DNA of 64,000 bases from Thioclava atlantica (lineage in GTDB: Bacteria; Pseudomonadota; Alphaproteobacteria; Rhodobacterales; Rhodobacteraceae): contig NZ_AQRC01000001.1 in assembly GCF_000737065.1 (NCBI RefSeq), forward strand, positions 248,001 through 312,000, written 5' to 3'. The notes below the pieces were generated by a model. That model did not search any database and was not told where the DNA came from. It was given only the letters and a program-made list of their open reading frames with translations. The translations under genes and the position numbers were made by a program. Shown in pieces: positions 8,981-17,296 of the stretch. Positions within the stretch are counted from its first letter, which is position 1. Each line of letters begins with the position of its first letter.

Positions 8981-9066
8981 ACGCTTCGCGGAGGGTATTT
9001 GCATCCAGGTGAAGCCGGGATCCGTTCTTCACCTGGACGAAAATACCCCCGCCGGAGGCCCCCGCA
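8981..9066. repeat. Intergenic palindromic element, copy A
   Basis: Between coaBC and dut. The left arm is GGGTATTT (8993-9000), gca, TCCAGGTGAAG (9004-9014); a 12-base loop follows; the right arm is CTTCACCTGGA (9027-9037), cga, AAATACCC (9041-9048). This makes 19 exact base pairs with a symmetric 3x3 internal bulge. GC-rich flanks (CTTCGCGGAGG and CCGGAGGCCCC) border it. It has the same architecture as the element at 12711-12800 but a different inner-arm sequence. Confidence 0.85.
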
Positions 9067-9103
9067 AGTGACGCCCGTGCGGATCGCGGGCAGGGAGAAC
9101 GAG

Positions 9104-9574
9104 TTGACCACACCGATCATCAGGGTTCTGCGCGAGGATTGGGCCGATCCGGAGATCGCCCTGCCGCGTTACGAGACGGCCGATGCGGCGGGCGCGGATC
9201 TGCGCGCGAACCTGCCGCCCGAGGACCGAAAGGCCGGGGTCACGCTCTACCCGATGCAACGCACGATCGTACCCACCGGGCTGCGCATCGAGATCCCGCG
9301 CGGCTTCGAGATGCAGATCCGGCCGCGCTCGGGTCTCGCCTTCAAGCACGGGATCAGCCTCGCCAACACGCCCGGCACGATCGATGCCGATTATCGCGGG
9401 CCGCTGGGGGTGCTGCTGATCAATCTGGGCCGCGAACCCTATCTGATCGAGCATGGCGCGCGCATCGCGCAGGCAGTCATCGCGCCGGTCCTGCAGGCCG
9501 GGTTCGAGCTATCGGACGCGCTGAGCGATACCGACCGTGGCGCCGGCGGGTTCGGCTCGACCGGAAAGGCGTGA
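9104..9574 (+). CDS. dut: Deoxyuridine 5'-triphosphate nucleotidohydrolase (dUTPase)
   Basis: A trimeric dUTPase of 156 residues that hydrolyses dUTP to dUMP, keeping uracil out of DNA and supplying dTMP synthesis. All five motifs are present in order: [43 protein letters not shown] and the C-terminal [10 protein letters not shown]. The start is unusual: the best site is TTG at 9104, with AGGGAGA six bases upstream; in-frame GTG codons at 9068 and 9077 lack a ribosome-binding site and give an over-long N-terminus that runs toward the palindromic element. The next gene starts 3 bases after the stop. Confidence 0.93.
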   Translation: MTTPIIRVLREDWADPEIALPRYETADAAGADLRANLPPEDRKAGVTLYPMQRTIVPTGLRIEIPRGFEMQIRPRSGLAFKHGISLANTPGTIDADYRGPLGVLLINLGREPYLIEHGARIAQAVIAPVLQAGFELSDALSDTDRGAGGFGSTGKA

Positions 9575-9577
9575 GCG

Positions 9578-10621
9578 ATGCTGGGTCTGTTGCTGTTGGG
9601 GGCGGTCGCCGGGCTGGGGCTTGTGTTGAAGGCCTCGATCCGTGCGGTCTGGACGATGCTGGCGCTGGTCTGGCTCGGGCTCGTGATCGCTCATCTTCCG
9701 GTGGCGGGCTTCGCGCCCCTGGGCCGGCTCCTCGGCGGCTCGCTCGCCGCTTGGATCGGCCTGGGGGTGATCGCGGTGCTGGTGCGGGCCTATAGCGCGC
9801 TTTTGCGCGCGATCCGCACACGGGCCGTGACGCCCGAGCCCGCTGCCGGGGCAAAGCCGGGTGGGGGCTTTTCCGAAGCCGAACTCGATCGCTATGCCCG
9901 CCATATCATGCTGCGCGAGATCGGCGGGCCGGGGCAGAAGAAGCTCAAGCAGGCGAAGGTTCTGGTGATCGGTGCGGGCGGGCTCGGCGCGCCGGTGCTC
10001 CTCTATCTCGCCGCGGCCGGGGTCGGGCGGATCGGGGTGATCGACGATGACGTGGTGTCGAACTCGAACCTGCAACGGCAGGTCATCCACCGCGATGCCG
10101 ATATCGGGATGCCGAAGGTCTTCTCCGCGCAAAAGGCGATGCTCGCGCTCAACCCGCATATCGAGGTGCGTCCCTATCACCGGAGGCTCGGCCCCGAAGA
10201 GGCCCGGGCGCTGATCGCGGATTATGATCTGGTGATCGACGGATCCGACAATTTCGACACCCGCTACATGGTCAACGCGGCCTGCGTCGCGACGGAGCGG
10301 CCGCTGATCTCGGGCGCGATCACGCAATGGGAGGGGCAGCTCTCGCTCTACGATCCGGCGCGCGACGCGCCCTGCTATGCCTGTGTCTTCCCGAAAGCGC
10401 CCGCTCCCGGGCTCGCGCCGTCCTGCGCCGAGGCCGGGGTGGTGGGCGCGCTCCCGGGCGTGGTGGGGGCGATGATGGCCGCCGAGACGATCAAGGAGAT
10501 CACCGGGGCGGGCGCCTCGGCCCGCGGCCGGCTGATGATCTATGACGCGCTCTGGGGCGAAAGCCGGCAGATCACCGTGAAACGGCGCGCCGAATGCGCG
10601 GTCTGCGGCGGCGCGCATTGA
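9578..10621 (+). CDS. Membrane-anchored HesA/MoeB/ThiF-family adenylyltransferase
   Basis: A 347-residue E1-like protein. Residues 1-80 hold two or three hydrophobic membrane segments; an E1 domain follows with GAGGLG (132-137), GVIDDDVVSNSNLQRQ, DGSDNFDTR (221-229) and two zinc-binding Cys pairs, CYAC (266-269) and CAVC (340-343). MoeB/ThiF proteins adenylate the C-terminal Gly-Gly of MoaD or ThiS for sulfur transfer in molybdopterin or thiamine synthesis. Which carrier is used cannot be told here. The N-terminal membrane anchor is absent from E. coli MoeB. The ATG lies 3 bases after dut, so the two genes are probably coupled. Confidence 0.86.
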   Translation: MLGLLLLGAVAGLGLVLKASIRAVWTMLALVWLGLVIAHLPVAGFAPLGRLLGGSLAAWIGLGVIAVLVRAYSALLRAIRTRAVTPEPAAGAKPGGGFSEAELDRYARHIMLREIGGPGQKKLKQAKVLVIGAGGLGAPVLLYLAAAGVGRIGVIDDDVVSNSNLQRQVIHRDADIGMPKVFSAQKAMLALNPHIEVRPYHRRLGPEEARALIADYDLVIDGSDNFDTRYMVNAACVATERPLISGAITQWEGQLSLYDPARDAPCYACVFPKAPAPGLAPSCAEAGVVGALPGVVGAMMAAETIKEITGAGASARGRLMIYDALWGESRQITVKRRAECAVCGGAH

Positions 10622-10679
10622 GGGGGGATGGAATTTCGCGCGGGGCGGACCTAGCTTCTTTTCCAAAGGAGACCTGCGC

Positions 10680-12701
10680 ATGACCAACCCGCTTCTGGCC
10701 GACTGGACCGGCCGCCACGAACTGCCGCCCTTCACCGAAATTTCGGACGCGGATTTCGCGCCCGCCTTCGCTGCCGCGCTGGCCGAGGCGCGGGCCAATG
10801 TCGCGGCGATCGCGGACGATCCCGCCCCGCCGACATTCGCGAACACGATCGAGGCGCTGGAACTGGCCGAGGAAGCGCTCGATCGCGTGGCCGGCGTCTT
10901 CTACAATCTCGCGGGCGCGGATGCGACGCCTGCGCGCGAGGCCCTGATGCGCGAACTCGCGCCGCAGCTGGCGGCGTTCTCCTCGGAAGTGACGATGAAC
11001 AAGGCGCTGTTTGCGCGGATCGATGCGCTCTGGCAGGAGCGCGCGGAACTGGCGCTGACCGAGGAGCAGGCGCGCCTGCTCGAGCTCTACCATCGGATGT
11101 TCACGCGCGCGGGCGCGGCGCTCGACGGGGAGCAGGCGGCACGGATGCGCGAGATCAAGCAGCGCTTCGCGACGATCACCACGCAGTTCAGCCAGAACCT
11201 GCTCGCCGATGAGCGCGACTGGTACCACCCGCTTTCGGAGGCGGATCTCGAAGGGCTGCCCGATTTCGTCGTCGATACCGCGCGCGCGGCCGGGCGCGAG
11301 CGCGGGCAGGACCGTCCGGTGCTGACGCTGTCGCGCTCGCTCATCGTGCCCTTCCTGCAATTCTCGCCCGACCGCGAGCTGCGCCGGATCGCCTACGAGG
11401 CCTGGGCGGCGCGCGGTGCGAATGGCGGCGAAACCGACAACCGCGCGATCGCGGCCGAGATCCTGAGCCTGCGGGCGGAACGGGCGACGCTCCTGGGATA
11501 TGACAGCTTCGCCGCCTACAAGCTCGAGCCGGAAATGGCGAAGACGCCCGACGCGGTGCGCGATCTGCTGATGCGGGTCTGGGCGCCCGCGAAAGCTGCC
11601 GCCGAGGCCGATGCCGCCAAGCTCACCGAGATGATGCGCGCGGAGGGGATCAACGGCGATCTGGAGCCCTGGGACTGGCGCTACTATGCCGAGAAGCGCC
11701 GGGTGGCCGAGCATGATTTCGACGAAGGGCAGATCAAGCCCTATCTCTCGCTCGACGCGATGATCGGCGCGGCCTTCGATACGGCGAACCGGCTCTTCGG
11801 GCTGGAATTCACCGAGCTCGACGGGCCCTTCTATCATCCCGACGTGCGCGGATGGGAAGTGTCGCGCGCCGGCAAGGTGATCGCGGTCTTCCTCGGGGAT
11901 TACTTCGCGCGCGGCTCGAAGCGCTCGGGCGCCTGGTGTTCGGCGATCCGTTCGCAGCGCAAGCATGGCGGCGCGCCGGTGCCGATCGTGGTCAATGTCT
12001 GCAACTTCGCGAAAGGCGAGCCGGCGCTGCTCAGCCATGACGACGCGCGCACCCTGTTTCATGAATTCGGCCACGCGCTGCACCAGATGCTGTCGGACGT
12101 GACCTATCAGTTCCTGTCGGGCACGTCCGTCGCGCGCGATTTCGTGGAATTGCCGAGCCAGCTCTACGAGCATTGGCTCGACGTTCCCGAGGTGCTCGAA
12201 CGGCATGCGCGCCACCACGAGACCGGCGCGCCGATGCCCGAGGGGCTGCGCGCCAAGCTCAAGGGGGCGGCCAATTTCGATCAGGGCTTCGCGACGGTCG
12301 AATACCTCGCCTCCGCGCTGGTCGATCTCGCGTTCCACGAAGGGGCCGCGCCCGAGGACCCGATGGCCAGACAGGCCGAGGTCCTGTCCGATATCGGCCT
12401 GCCGCGCGCGATCCGGATGCGCCATGCGACGCCGCATTTCGCCCATGTCTTCTCGGGCGACGGCTATTCGGCGGGCTATTACAGCTACATGTGGTCCGAG
12501 GTGATGGATGCCGATGCCTTCGAGGCCTTCGAGGCAGCGGGCGATCCCTTCGATCCCGACGCTGCGGCGAAGCTGGAGCGGCATATCCTCTCGGCAGGCA
12601 ATTCGCGTCCGCCCGAGGCGCTCTACACGGCGTTTCGCGGCAAGATGCCGGGCGTCGAACCGCTTCTGAAAGGGCGGGGGCTGCTCGATCCCCCGGCCTG
12701 A
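10680..12701 (+). CDS. dcp: M3-family zinc metallopeptidase, peptidyl-dipeptidase Dcp-like
   Basis: A 673-residue thimet-type oligopeptidase. The zinc motif HEFGH, within TLFHEFGHALHQM, is near residue 460, and a later SGTSVARDFVELPSQLYEHW matches the M3 signature. The N-terminus NPLL...PPFTEISDADFAPAF and PTFANTIEALE aligns better with Dcp than with oligopeptidase A, so dipeptidyl carboxypeptidase activity on short peptides is the best guess. No signal peptide is seen. It has a strong AAAGGAGA ribosome-binding site at about 10665-10672. It converges on the CDF transporter, with a palindromic element between. Confidence 0.9.
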   Translation: MTNPLLADWTGRHELPPFTEISDADFAPAFAAALAEARANVAAIADDPAPPTFANTIEALELAEEALDRVAGVFYNLAGADATPAREALMRELAPQLAAFSSEVTMNKALFARIDALWQERAELALTEEQARLLELYHRMFTRAGAALDGEQAARMREIKQRFATITTQFSQNLLADERDWYHPLSEADLEGLPDFVVDTARAAGRERGQDRPVLTLSRSLIVPFLQFSPDRELRRIAYEAWAARGANGGETDNRAIAAEILSLRAERATLLGYDSFAAYKLEPEMAKTPDAVRDLLMRVWAPAKAAAEADAAKLTEMMRAEGINGDLEPWDWRYYAEKRRVAEHDFDEGQIKPYLSLDAMIGAAFDTANRLFGLEFTELDGPFYHPDVRGWEVSRAGKVIAVFLGDYFARGSKRSGAWCSAIRSQRKHGGAPVPIVVNVCNFAKGEPALLSHDDARTLFHEFGHALHQMLSDVTYQFLSGTSVARDFVELPSQLYEHWLDVPEVLERHARHHETGAPMPEGLRAKLKGAANFDQGFATVEYLASALVDLAFHEGAAPEDPMARQAEVLSDIGLPRAIRMRHATPHFAHVFSGDGYSAGYYSYMWSEVMDADAFEAFEAAGDPFDPDAAAKLERHILSAGNSRPPEALYTAFRGKMPGVEPLLKGRGLLDPPA

Positions 12702-12710
12702 GCCCGTGGT

Positions 12711-12870
12711 GGCCCTGGGGAGCCTCCGGCGGGGATATTTGAAGCATTTGGAAGGGGGTGTGCTTGCTTCCAAATGCCCGAAATATCCCGGGGGGGCTGC
12801 CGCAGGCAGCGGGGGCCGCGCCCCCAATTCGACCGTCAGATGTCGCCATCCGGCGACGGAGGGGGCCGCG
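12711..12870. repeat. Intergenic palindromic element, copy B, with GC-rich flanking hairpins
   Basis: Between convergent dcp and the CDF gene. Left arm GGGATATTT (12732-12740), gaa, GCATTTGGAAG (12744-12754); 12-base loop; right arm CTTCCAAATGC (12767-12777), ccg, AAATATCCC (12781-12789): 20 exact pairs with a 3x3 internal bulge. Right of it are further small hairpins, GCTGCC-gca-GGCAGC and two GGGGGCCGCGCCCCC palindromes (around 12811 and 12861). It could act as a bidirectional transcription terminator. Confidence 0.85.
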
Positions 12871-12881
12871 CCCCCTGGGCC

Positions 12882-13766
12882 TCAGCCGCGCCAGACATCC
12901 TTGTGGATGATGACATCGGCCTGCGGGTAGGCCTCGATGATCGCGCGTTTGAGCGCGGCGCCGATCTCATGCGCCTCCTCGAGCGTCTGGTCGCCATCGA
13001 GCTCGATATGGAGGTTGACGAAGACCTGCGCCCCGGCGGTGCGGGTCTTGAGGTCGTGGTAGCCGCGCACGCCGGGCCAGTCGCGGGCGATCGCAGCGAT
13101 GCCCTCGACCACCTCGTCGGGGGCGGCGCGGTCCATCAGCGCGTTCCAGGCCTCCGATCCGATCCGGCCCGCCCCCGCAAGCATCAGCGCCGCTGCGATC
13201 AGGGCGACGATGCTGTCGGCGGCATGCCAGCCGAAATCATGCGACAGCCAGAGCGCGAGGATCGCGCCCAGCGTGGGCAGCAGATCGCCCACGTAATGCA
13301 TCCGGTCGGCGGCGACGACCTTGTTGCCGGTGCGGATCGCGACCCGGCTCTGCCACCAGATCAGCGCCGCCGTGATCAGCGCGGAGGCGATCATGACGCT
13401 GATGCCCATGCCTTCGGAAGCAAGGTCCGGCGGGCTGGCGGAGACCAGACGGCGGATCGCGGCGAGGCCGATGGCGGCTGCCGAGCCGAGGACGATCAGC
13501 GCCTGACCGAGGGCCGCGAGATCCTCGGCCGAACTGTGGCCGAAGGCGTGATCGTCATCGGCCGGTTTCTGGGCGTAGAGGATCGCGATCAGGCCTGCGG
13601 CCGAGATCAGCAGGTCGACCGCGCTGTCGGCCAGCGATGCGCCCACCGAGAGCGCTCCGGTCTGCCACAGCGCCCAGGCCTTGAGCCCCACCAGCACGCC
13701 CGCCGTCGCCACCGAGGCGAGGCCGGCCGAGATGTTCATCCGGTTTTCTGCGTCGTTGTATGCCAT
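12882..13766 (-). CDS. Cation diffusion facilitator (FieF/CzcD-type) metal transporter
   Basis: A 294-residue CDF transporter with about six membrane helices followed by a cytoplasmic domain of roughly 90 residues. The metal-site residues are visible as DSAVD (47-51) in helix II and HYVGD (157-161) in helix V, giving a D-D-H-D site as in FieF (YiiP). DDDHAFGH (70-77) is the conserved CDF loop. Family members export Zn2+, Fe2+ or related divalent cations in exchange for protons; the exact metal cannot be assigned. It is convergent with dcp, and the next leftward gene upstream (SH3 protein) ends 52 bases before its start. Confidence 0.9.
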   Translation of the reverse strand: MAYNDAENRMNISAGLASVATAGVLVGLKAWALWQTGALSVGASLADSAVDLLISAAGLIAILYAQKPADDDHAFGHSSAEDLAALGQALIVLGSAAAIGLAAIRRLVSASPPDLASEGMGISVMIASALITAALIWWQSRVAIRTGNKVVAADRMHYVGDLLPTLGAILALWLSHDFGWHAADSIVALIAAALMLAGAGRIGSEAWNALMDRAAPDEVVEGIAAIARDWPGVRGYHDLKTRTAGAQVFVNLHIELDGDQTLEEAHEIGAALKRAIIEAYPQADVIIHKDVWRG

Positions 13767-13817
13767 GGTCCCGTCGTCCGTTCCGTCGCGCCCTCCCTCT
13801 AGCGCAGACGGGTTGGC

Positions 13818-14447
13818 TCAGTCACGCACTTCGTCCGGATCGACGCCCCAGAGATCGGTCTTGGGCAGCCAGCCATCCGCGCCCGAGGCCTCGATCTCGC
13901 ACCAGGCGTGATTGCAAGCGCCCAGCCGGGCGATCGCGCCGAGCTGGGCCTTGGCGGTGACTTCCGATTTCTCGTCCGGCCGGGAATGAAGCGCGACCAT
14001 GTCCTGCGTCACGATCACGCGGCGCACGCCCGAGAGCAGCGAGTAATGGATCCAGCCGCCCTGTCCCTCGCTGTCCTCGACGCGGCGCCAATGGCCGTAT
14101 TCGGCGGTCACCTTCAGCGGCATGCCGGGATGGGTGAAGACCCAGTCGATGCGATGCGAGAGCGAGGGGCCGCGCCGCGCATTGCCGCGCGATCCCTTGA
14201 GCGAGACATAGCGGGGCAGCGGCAGATGGGTCACGGGGCCGCGCTTGGTCGGCGTCACGAGCTGGATCTGGGACGTGTCGGAGACCGCCGTGCTCGCGGT
14301 TTTCCCGGCTGCCGCCGCGGGGGGAGGGGCGGTCGTGGGTGGCGCCTTGGCCCCCGCCGTCGCATTCGCGCCGGAGACGCTCCAGACGGCGGCCGCGAGA
14401 ATCGCGATGCCGGAAACCGCTGCGAGGATGATCTTGCCGCCTGTCAT
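13818..14447 (-). CDS. SH3-like domain exported protein (COG3807/DUF1058 type)
   Basis: A 209-residue protein with an N-terminal hydrophobic segment (KIILAAVSGIAILAAAVW) that acts as a signal or anchor, an Ala/Pro-rich linker, and two bacterial SH3-like repeats: VSLKGSRGNARRGPSLSHRIDWVF...GWIHYSLLSG (about 90-155) and VALHSRPDEKSEVTAKAQ...GWLPKTDLWGV (about 160-205). Such proteins are periplasmic and thought to bind the cell wall; no enzymatic activity is expected. The ATG at 14447 was preferred because of GAGGCGAG upstream; an ATG four codons further upstream is possible. It is divergent from the dehydrogenase gene. Confidence 0.8.
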   Translation of the reverse strand: MTGGKIILAAVSGIAILAAAVWSVSGANATAGAKAPPTTAPPPAAAAGKTASTAVSDTSQIQLVTPTKRGPVTHLPLPRYVSLKGSRGNARRGPSLSHRIDWVFTHPGMPLKVTAEYGHWRRVEDSEGQGGWIHYSLLSGVRRVIVTQDMVALHSRPDEKSEVTAKAQLGAIARLGACNHAWCEIEASGADGWLPKTDLWGVDPDEVRD

Positions 14448-14502
14448 GTCTCGCCTCATCGCTTGCCCGTCGGGCCTTGCGCAGCGACGCGGCGAGATTG
14501 CC

Positions 14503-14519
14503 GCGCAATAATGTTGCGC
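14503..14519. promoter_or_regulatory. Palindrome GCGCAA-N5-TTGCGC in a divergent promoter region
   Basis: An exact 6-bp inverted repeat with spacer TAATG lies between the divergently transcribed SH3 gene and the 2-hydroxyacid dehydrogenase gene. Size and symmetry suit a dimeric repressor. A 6-bp palindrome alone is not statistically strong, so this is a suggestion only. Confidence 0.3.
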
Positions 14520-14628
14520 ACCGGTGCCTTTTCGGGGCATTCCTGCTCTGTCGGGGCCTTGTGCCTGCCCGCTTTGATGGGCACTTTGCACCCAAGACCC
14601 GAGCGATGGAAGAGAGGAGAGGCCCCCG

Positions 14629-15615
14629 ATGCCCGCACTGCGCCTGAGTGTTGTCGTGACGCGACGCCTGCCCGAGGCTGTCGAGACCCGGATGAAGGAA
14701 TTGTTCGATGTCGAGCTCAATCACGACGATCACAAGATGAGCCGTGACGAACTCGTGGATGCGATGAAGCGGGCCGATGTGCTGGTGCCTTGCGTGACCG
14801 ACCGGATCGACGCGACCATGGTGGCGCAAGCGGGCGAGAAGCTGAAACTGATCGCGAATTACGGGGCAGGGGTCGATCACATCGACGTGTCATCGTCACG
14901 CCAGCGCGGGGTCCTAGTCTCGAACACGCCCGGCGTGGTGACCGAGGACACGGCCGACATGACGATCGCGCTGATGCTTGCGGTGACCCGGCGCATTCCC
15001 GAGGGGCTCGCACATATGCAGGCGGGCGACTGGGAGGGCTGGGCGCCGACCTCCTTCCTCGGGCACCGGATCGGCGGCAAGCGGCTGGGGATTCTCGGGA
15101 TGGGGCGGATCGGGCAGGCGGTGGCCCGGCGGGCCCGCGCCTTCGGGATGCAGATCCATTACCACAACCGCAAGAAGGTCCACCCGGATATCGAGGCCGA
15201 GTTGGAGGCAACCTATTGGGACAGTCTCGACCAGATGGTGAGCCGGATGGACGTGATCTCGGTGAACTGTCCGCACACGCCCTCCACGTTCCACCTGCTC
15301 AATGCGCGCCGGCTGAAGATGCTCAAGCCCGAGGCTGTGATCGTGAATACCTCGCGCGGTGAGGTGATCGACGAGAATGCGCTGACGCGGGCGCTGCGGG
15401 CGCGTGAGATTGCGGGGGCGGGGCTCGACGTCTTCGAGCATGGCCACGAGATCAATCCGCGTTTGCGCGAGCTTCCCAATGTCGTTCTGCTGCCGCATAT
15501 GGGCTCGGCCACGGTCGAGGGCCGTATCGAGATGGGCGAGAAGGTGCTGGTGAACATCAAGACCTTCGCCGATGGGCACCGTCCGCCGGATCTCGTGGTG
15601 CCCTCGATGACCTGA
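14629..15615 (+). CDS. D-2-hydroxyacid dehydrogenase, probable glyoxylate/hydroxypyruvate reductase
   Basis: A 328-residue NAD(P)-dependent D-isomer 2-hydroxyacid dehydrogenase. NYGAGVDHIDV starts the substrate-binding part; the nucleotide motif is GILGMGRIGQAVARRA (residues about 154-169). The catalytic triad appears as Arg in VNTSRGEVIDE, Glu in GAGLDVFEHG and His in LLPHMGSAT. The HMGSAT form is common in glyoxylate reductases, so glyoxylate-to-glycolate or hydroxypyruvate-to-glycerate reduction is the best guess. GAGGAGAGG precedes the ATG. It ends at a hairpin shared with the convergent PRC-barrel gene. The glcDEF operon at 40.9 kb would run the opposite reaction. Confidence 0.87.
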   Translation: MPALRLSVVVTRRLPEAVETRMKELFDVELNHDDHKMSRDELVDAMKRADVLVPCVTDRIDATMVAQAGEKLKLIANYGAGVDHIDVSSSRQRGVLVSNTPGVVTEDTADMTIALMLAVTRRIPEGLAHMQAGDWEGWAPTSFLGHRIGGKRLGILGMGRIGQAVARRARAFGMQIHYHNRKKVHPDIEAELEATYWDSLDQMVSRMDVISVNCPHTPSTFHLLNARRLKMLKPEAVIVNTSRGEVIDENALTRALRAREIAGAGLDVFEHGHEINPRLRELPNVVLLPHMGSATVEGRIEMGEKVLVNIKTFADGHRPPDLVVPSMT

Positions 15616-15622
15616 CGCGAAA

Positions 15623-15650
15623 ACGGCCCCGAGCGTAAGCCCGGGGCCGT
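15623..15650 (-). terminator. Rho-independent terminator of the PRC-barrel gene
   Basis: ACGGCCCCG (15623-15631) pairs with CGGGGCCGT (15642-15650) over a 10-base loop. Read leftward, the stem is followed by TTTTCGC, a short U tract, so it should terminate the gene at 15694-16866. It may also serve the convergent dehydrogenase gene. Confidence 0.7.
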
Positions 15651-15693
15651 CCTCCTGGGGGCGATGTGCCCCGCTCTCCGTCACAGGATTCGA

Positions 15694-16866
15694 TCAGCCT
15701 TCATATTTCGGCAACTTCTTGAGCTGCTCTTCGGTGAGGTTGGTATGAACGGTGATCGAGGTGTCGTTCTTCAGCACGGTGAGTTGGTCGGCCTTGATCT
15801 CGACTGGCTTCGCGCCGATGCCGAGGAAGCCACCCACATCGATCACCACGCCTTCGATCTTGCCGTCAGTACCCTGAACGAGTTCCGACACGTCGCCGAC
15901 CTTGTCGTCGTTCGGGCCATAGATGCCTTCACCACGCAGGGCGTCGGGATCGACCGAAGCGATGTCGACCTTCTGGCCGTTCGCGGCGTCGGCCTGACCG
16001 ACTTGACCGACGGCGGCAGCGGTGCTGTCGACGGCGTTGTCGATCGCGCTGCCGGTCTCGTTCGCGGCGTTCTTCGCGGCTTCGCCGGTGGTGTTCGCGG
16101 CATCCTTCATCGCTTCGCCGGTGTTGTCCGCAGCGTTCTTCATCGCGGCGCCGGTGTCATTCGCGGCGTCCTTCACCTTCTGGCCGGTCGCATCGGCGGC
16201 GTTCTGGGTCTGCTGCGCGGCGTCGGTGGCCATCTGCTTGGCCTCGTCGGTCGCATCCGAGGCGGCCTGCTTGGCGTTGTCGCCCGCGTTGTCCATCTTC
16301 TGCGCGGCGGTATCGACAGCGGCCGAGCCGTCGGCGTTCATGGACGCGTTCGCATTCGCGTCGGTCCAGATGCCATCCTTGTTGCCTTCATAGGCCGGTG
16401 CCTGGTCGAGCATGTCCTTGCTGCCCTTCACGACGACGAAATATTCGTGGTCGGAATTGCCGTCGGGAATCAGCGACAGCGTGTCCATCGAGATCGCGAC
16501 GGTTTTCTCGCCGATGCCGAGGAAGCCGCCCACGTCGACGAGCACGGCGTCGACGCTGCCGTCCATGCCGATCACGACGTCGCTGACTTCACCGATGTCG
16601 TTCCAGTCCTGCTCCGAGGCCTTGACGGGCTGGCTCGGGTCCATGGCCTTCTCCGAGACATAGACGCGCTTGCCGATCAGGTTCGAGGCGTTGAGCGAAT
16701 GCGGAATGGTCTTGAAGAACACGTCGGACGAAGCCGAGGATTGCATGGAGACCTGCGCCGAATCCGTGGAGGTCGTCGCCTTCATGTCGGTGTTCGTCTT
16801 GGTCTCGGCGCTGACGGGCAGAGCCAGCATCAGGCCGATTGCGGTGGTGGTGACGAGCGTCTTCAT
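15694..16866 (-). CDS. Exported double PRC-barrel protein with LEA-like 11-residue repeats
   Basis: A 390-residue protein. Residues 1-20 are a signal peptide (ending LPVSA). PRC-barrel 1 spans about 55-150 and PRC-barrel 2 about 305-385; each contains a near-identical core, VDVGGFLGIGEK (110-121) and IDVGGFLGIGAK (342-353). Between them, about 185-285, is an Ala-rich region built from 11-residue units such as DTGAAMKNAAD and NTGEAMKDAAN, like group 3 LEA or apolipoprotein amphipathic helices. Function is unknown; periplasmic stress protection or membrane association is inference. The ATG at 16866 follows AGGGAGACAAG. Stand-alone gene with its own terminator. Confidence 0.82.
   Translation of the reverse strand: MKTLVTTTAIGLMLALPVSAETKTNTDMKATTSTDSAQVSMQSSASSDVFFKTIPHSLNASNLIGKRVYVSEKAMDPSQPVKASEQDWNDIGEVSDVVIGMDGSVDAVLVDVGGFLGIGEKTVAISMDTLSLIPDGNSDHEYFVVVKGSKDMLDQAPAYEGNKDGIWTDANANASMNADGSAAVDTAAQKMDNAGDNAKQAASDATDEAKQMATDAAQQTQNAADATGQKVKDAANDTGAAMKNAADNTGEAMKDAANTTGEAAKNAANETGSAIDNAVDSTAAAVGQVGQADAANGQKVDIASVDPDALRGEGIYGPNDDKVGDVSELVQGTDGKIEGVVIDVGGFLGIGAKPVEIKADQLTVLKNDTSITVHTNLTEEQLKKLPKYEG
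16012..16197 (-). repeat. 33-bp (11-codon) repeats encoding LEA-like units
   Basis: Within the PRC-barrel gene, five consecutive 11-residue units (residues about 225-280) share the pattern (D/N/T/E)TG-x-A-x-K-x-A-A-(N/D): DTGAAMKNAAD, NTGEAMKDAAN, TTGEAAKNAAN, ETGSAIDNAVD and one diverged unit before them. The DNA units are similar but not identical, so this is an ageing internal amplification. Confidence 0.75.
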
Positions 16867-17296
16867 TCTTGTCTCCCTTGGTTGCGGTCTGGCGGCGAAA
16901 AGGCCCGCAGGCGGCGCCGCCATTTGATGACCGGAAAACACGGCTGACGCCCGTCCAGTTCCTGAGCAGGTCGCACAAAAATTTCTCTTTTCGGAGGGAA
17001 CCAAACCGGCCTTCGCGATTGAGCGGGAGCGTTTATGTCATAGATTAAATTCTGGCGCTTCCATCGGCGAAACCTCGCCGAAAATGCGCGCCGAATGGCC
17101 GAGTTGCGTCCTCCGAGCGCGCGGCGCCAGCCGGTTCTCCGGCGGGTTTTCGACGCGTAGGACGGCTAAGGGCGCGCCTCGGTGAGCTGCGCTCCGCACC
17201 CAATGTCGTTTTTGTCGCGCGAATGTCGCGCCGAACGGATTGCCCGCGCCCCCTCGCGGGGCAATCTGGGCGCGGATATCCAGGGAGGCAGCGCCG
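16867..17296. other. Gene-free region between divergent PRC-barrel and flavoenzyme genes
   Basis: About 430 bases that should contain two divergent promoters. I see a small hairpin, TCGGCGA-AACC-TCGCCGA (17064-17081), and an AT-rich patch around 17030-17050, but no promoter or operator I can support. Open frames here have no recognisable product. Confidence 0.5.

Noticed and set aside
10572-12827. Leftward open frame of about 751 codons opposite dcp
   Set aside because: Antisense of the M3 peptidase; composition typical of shadow frames.
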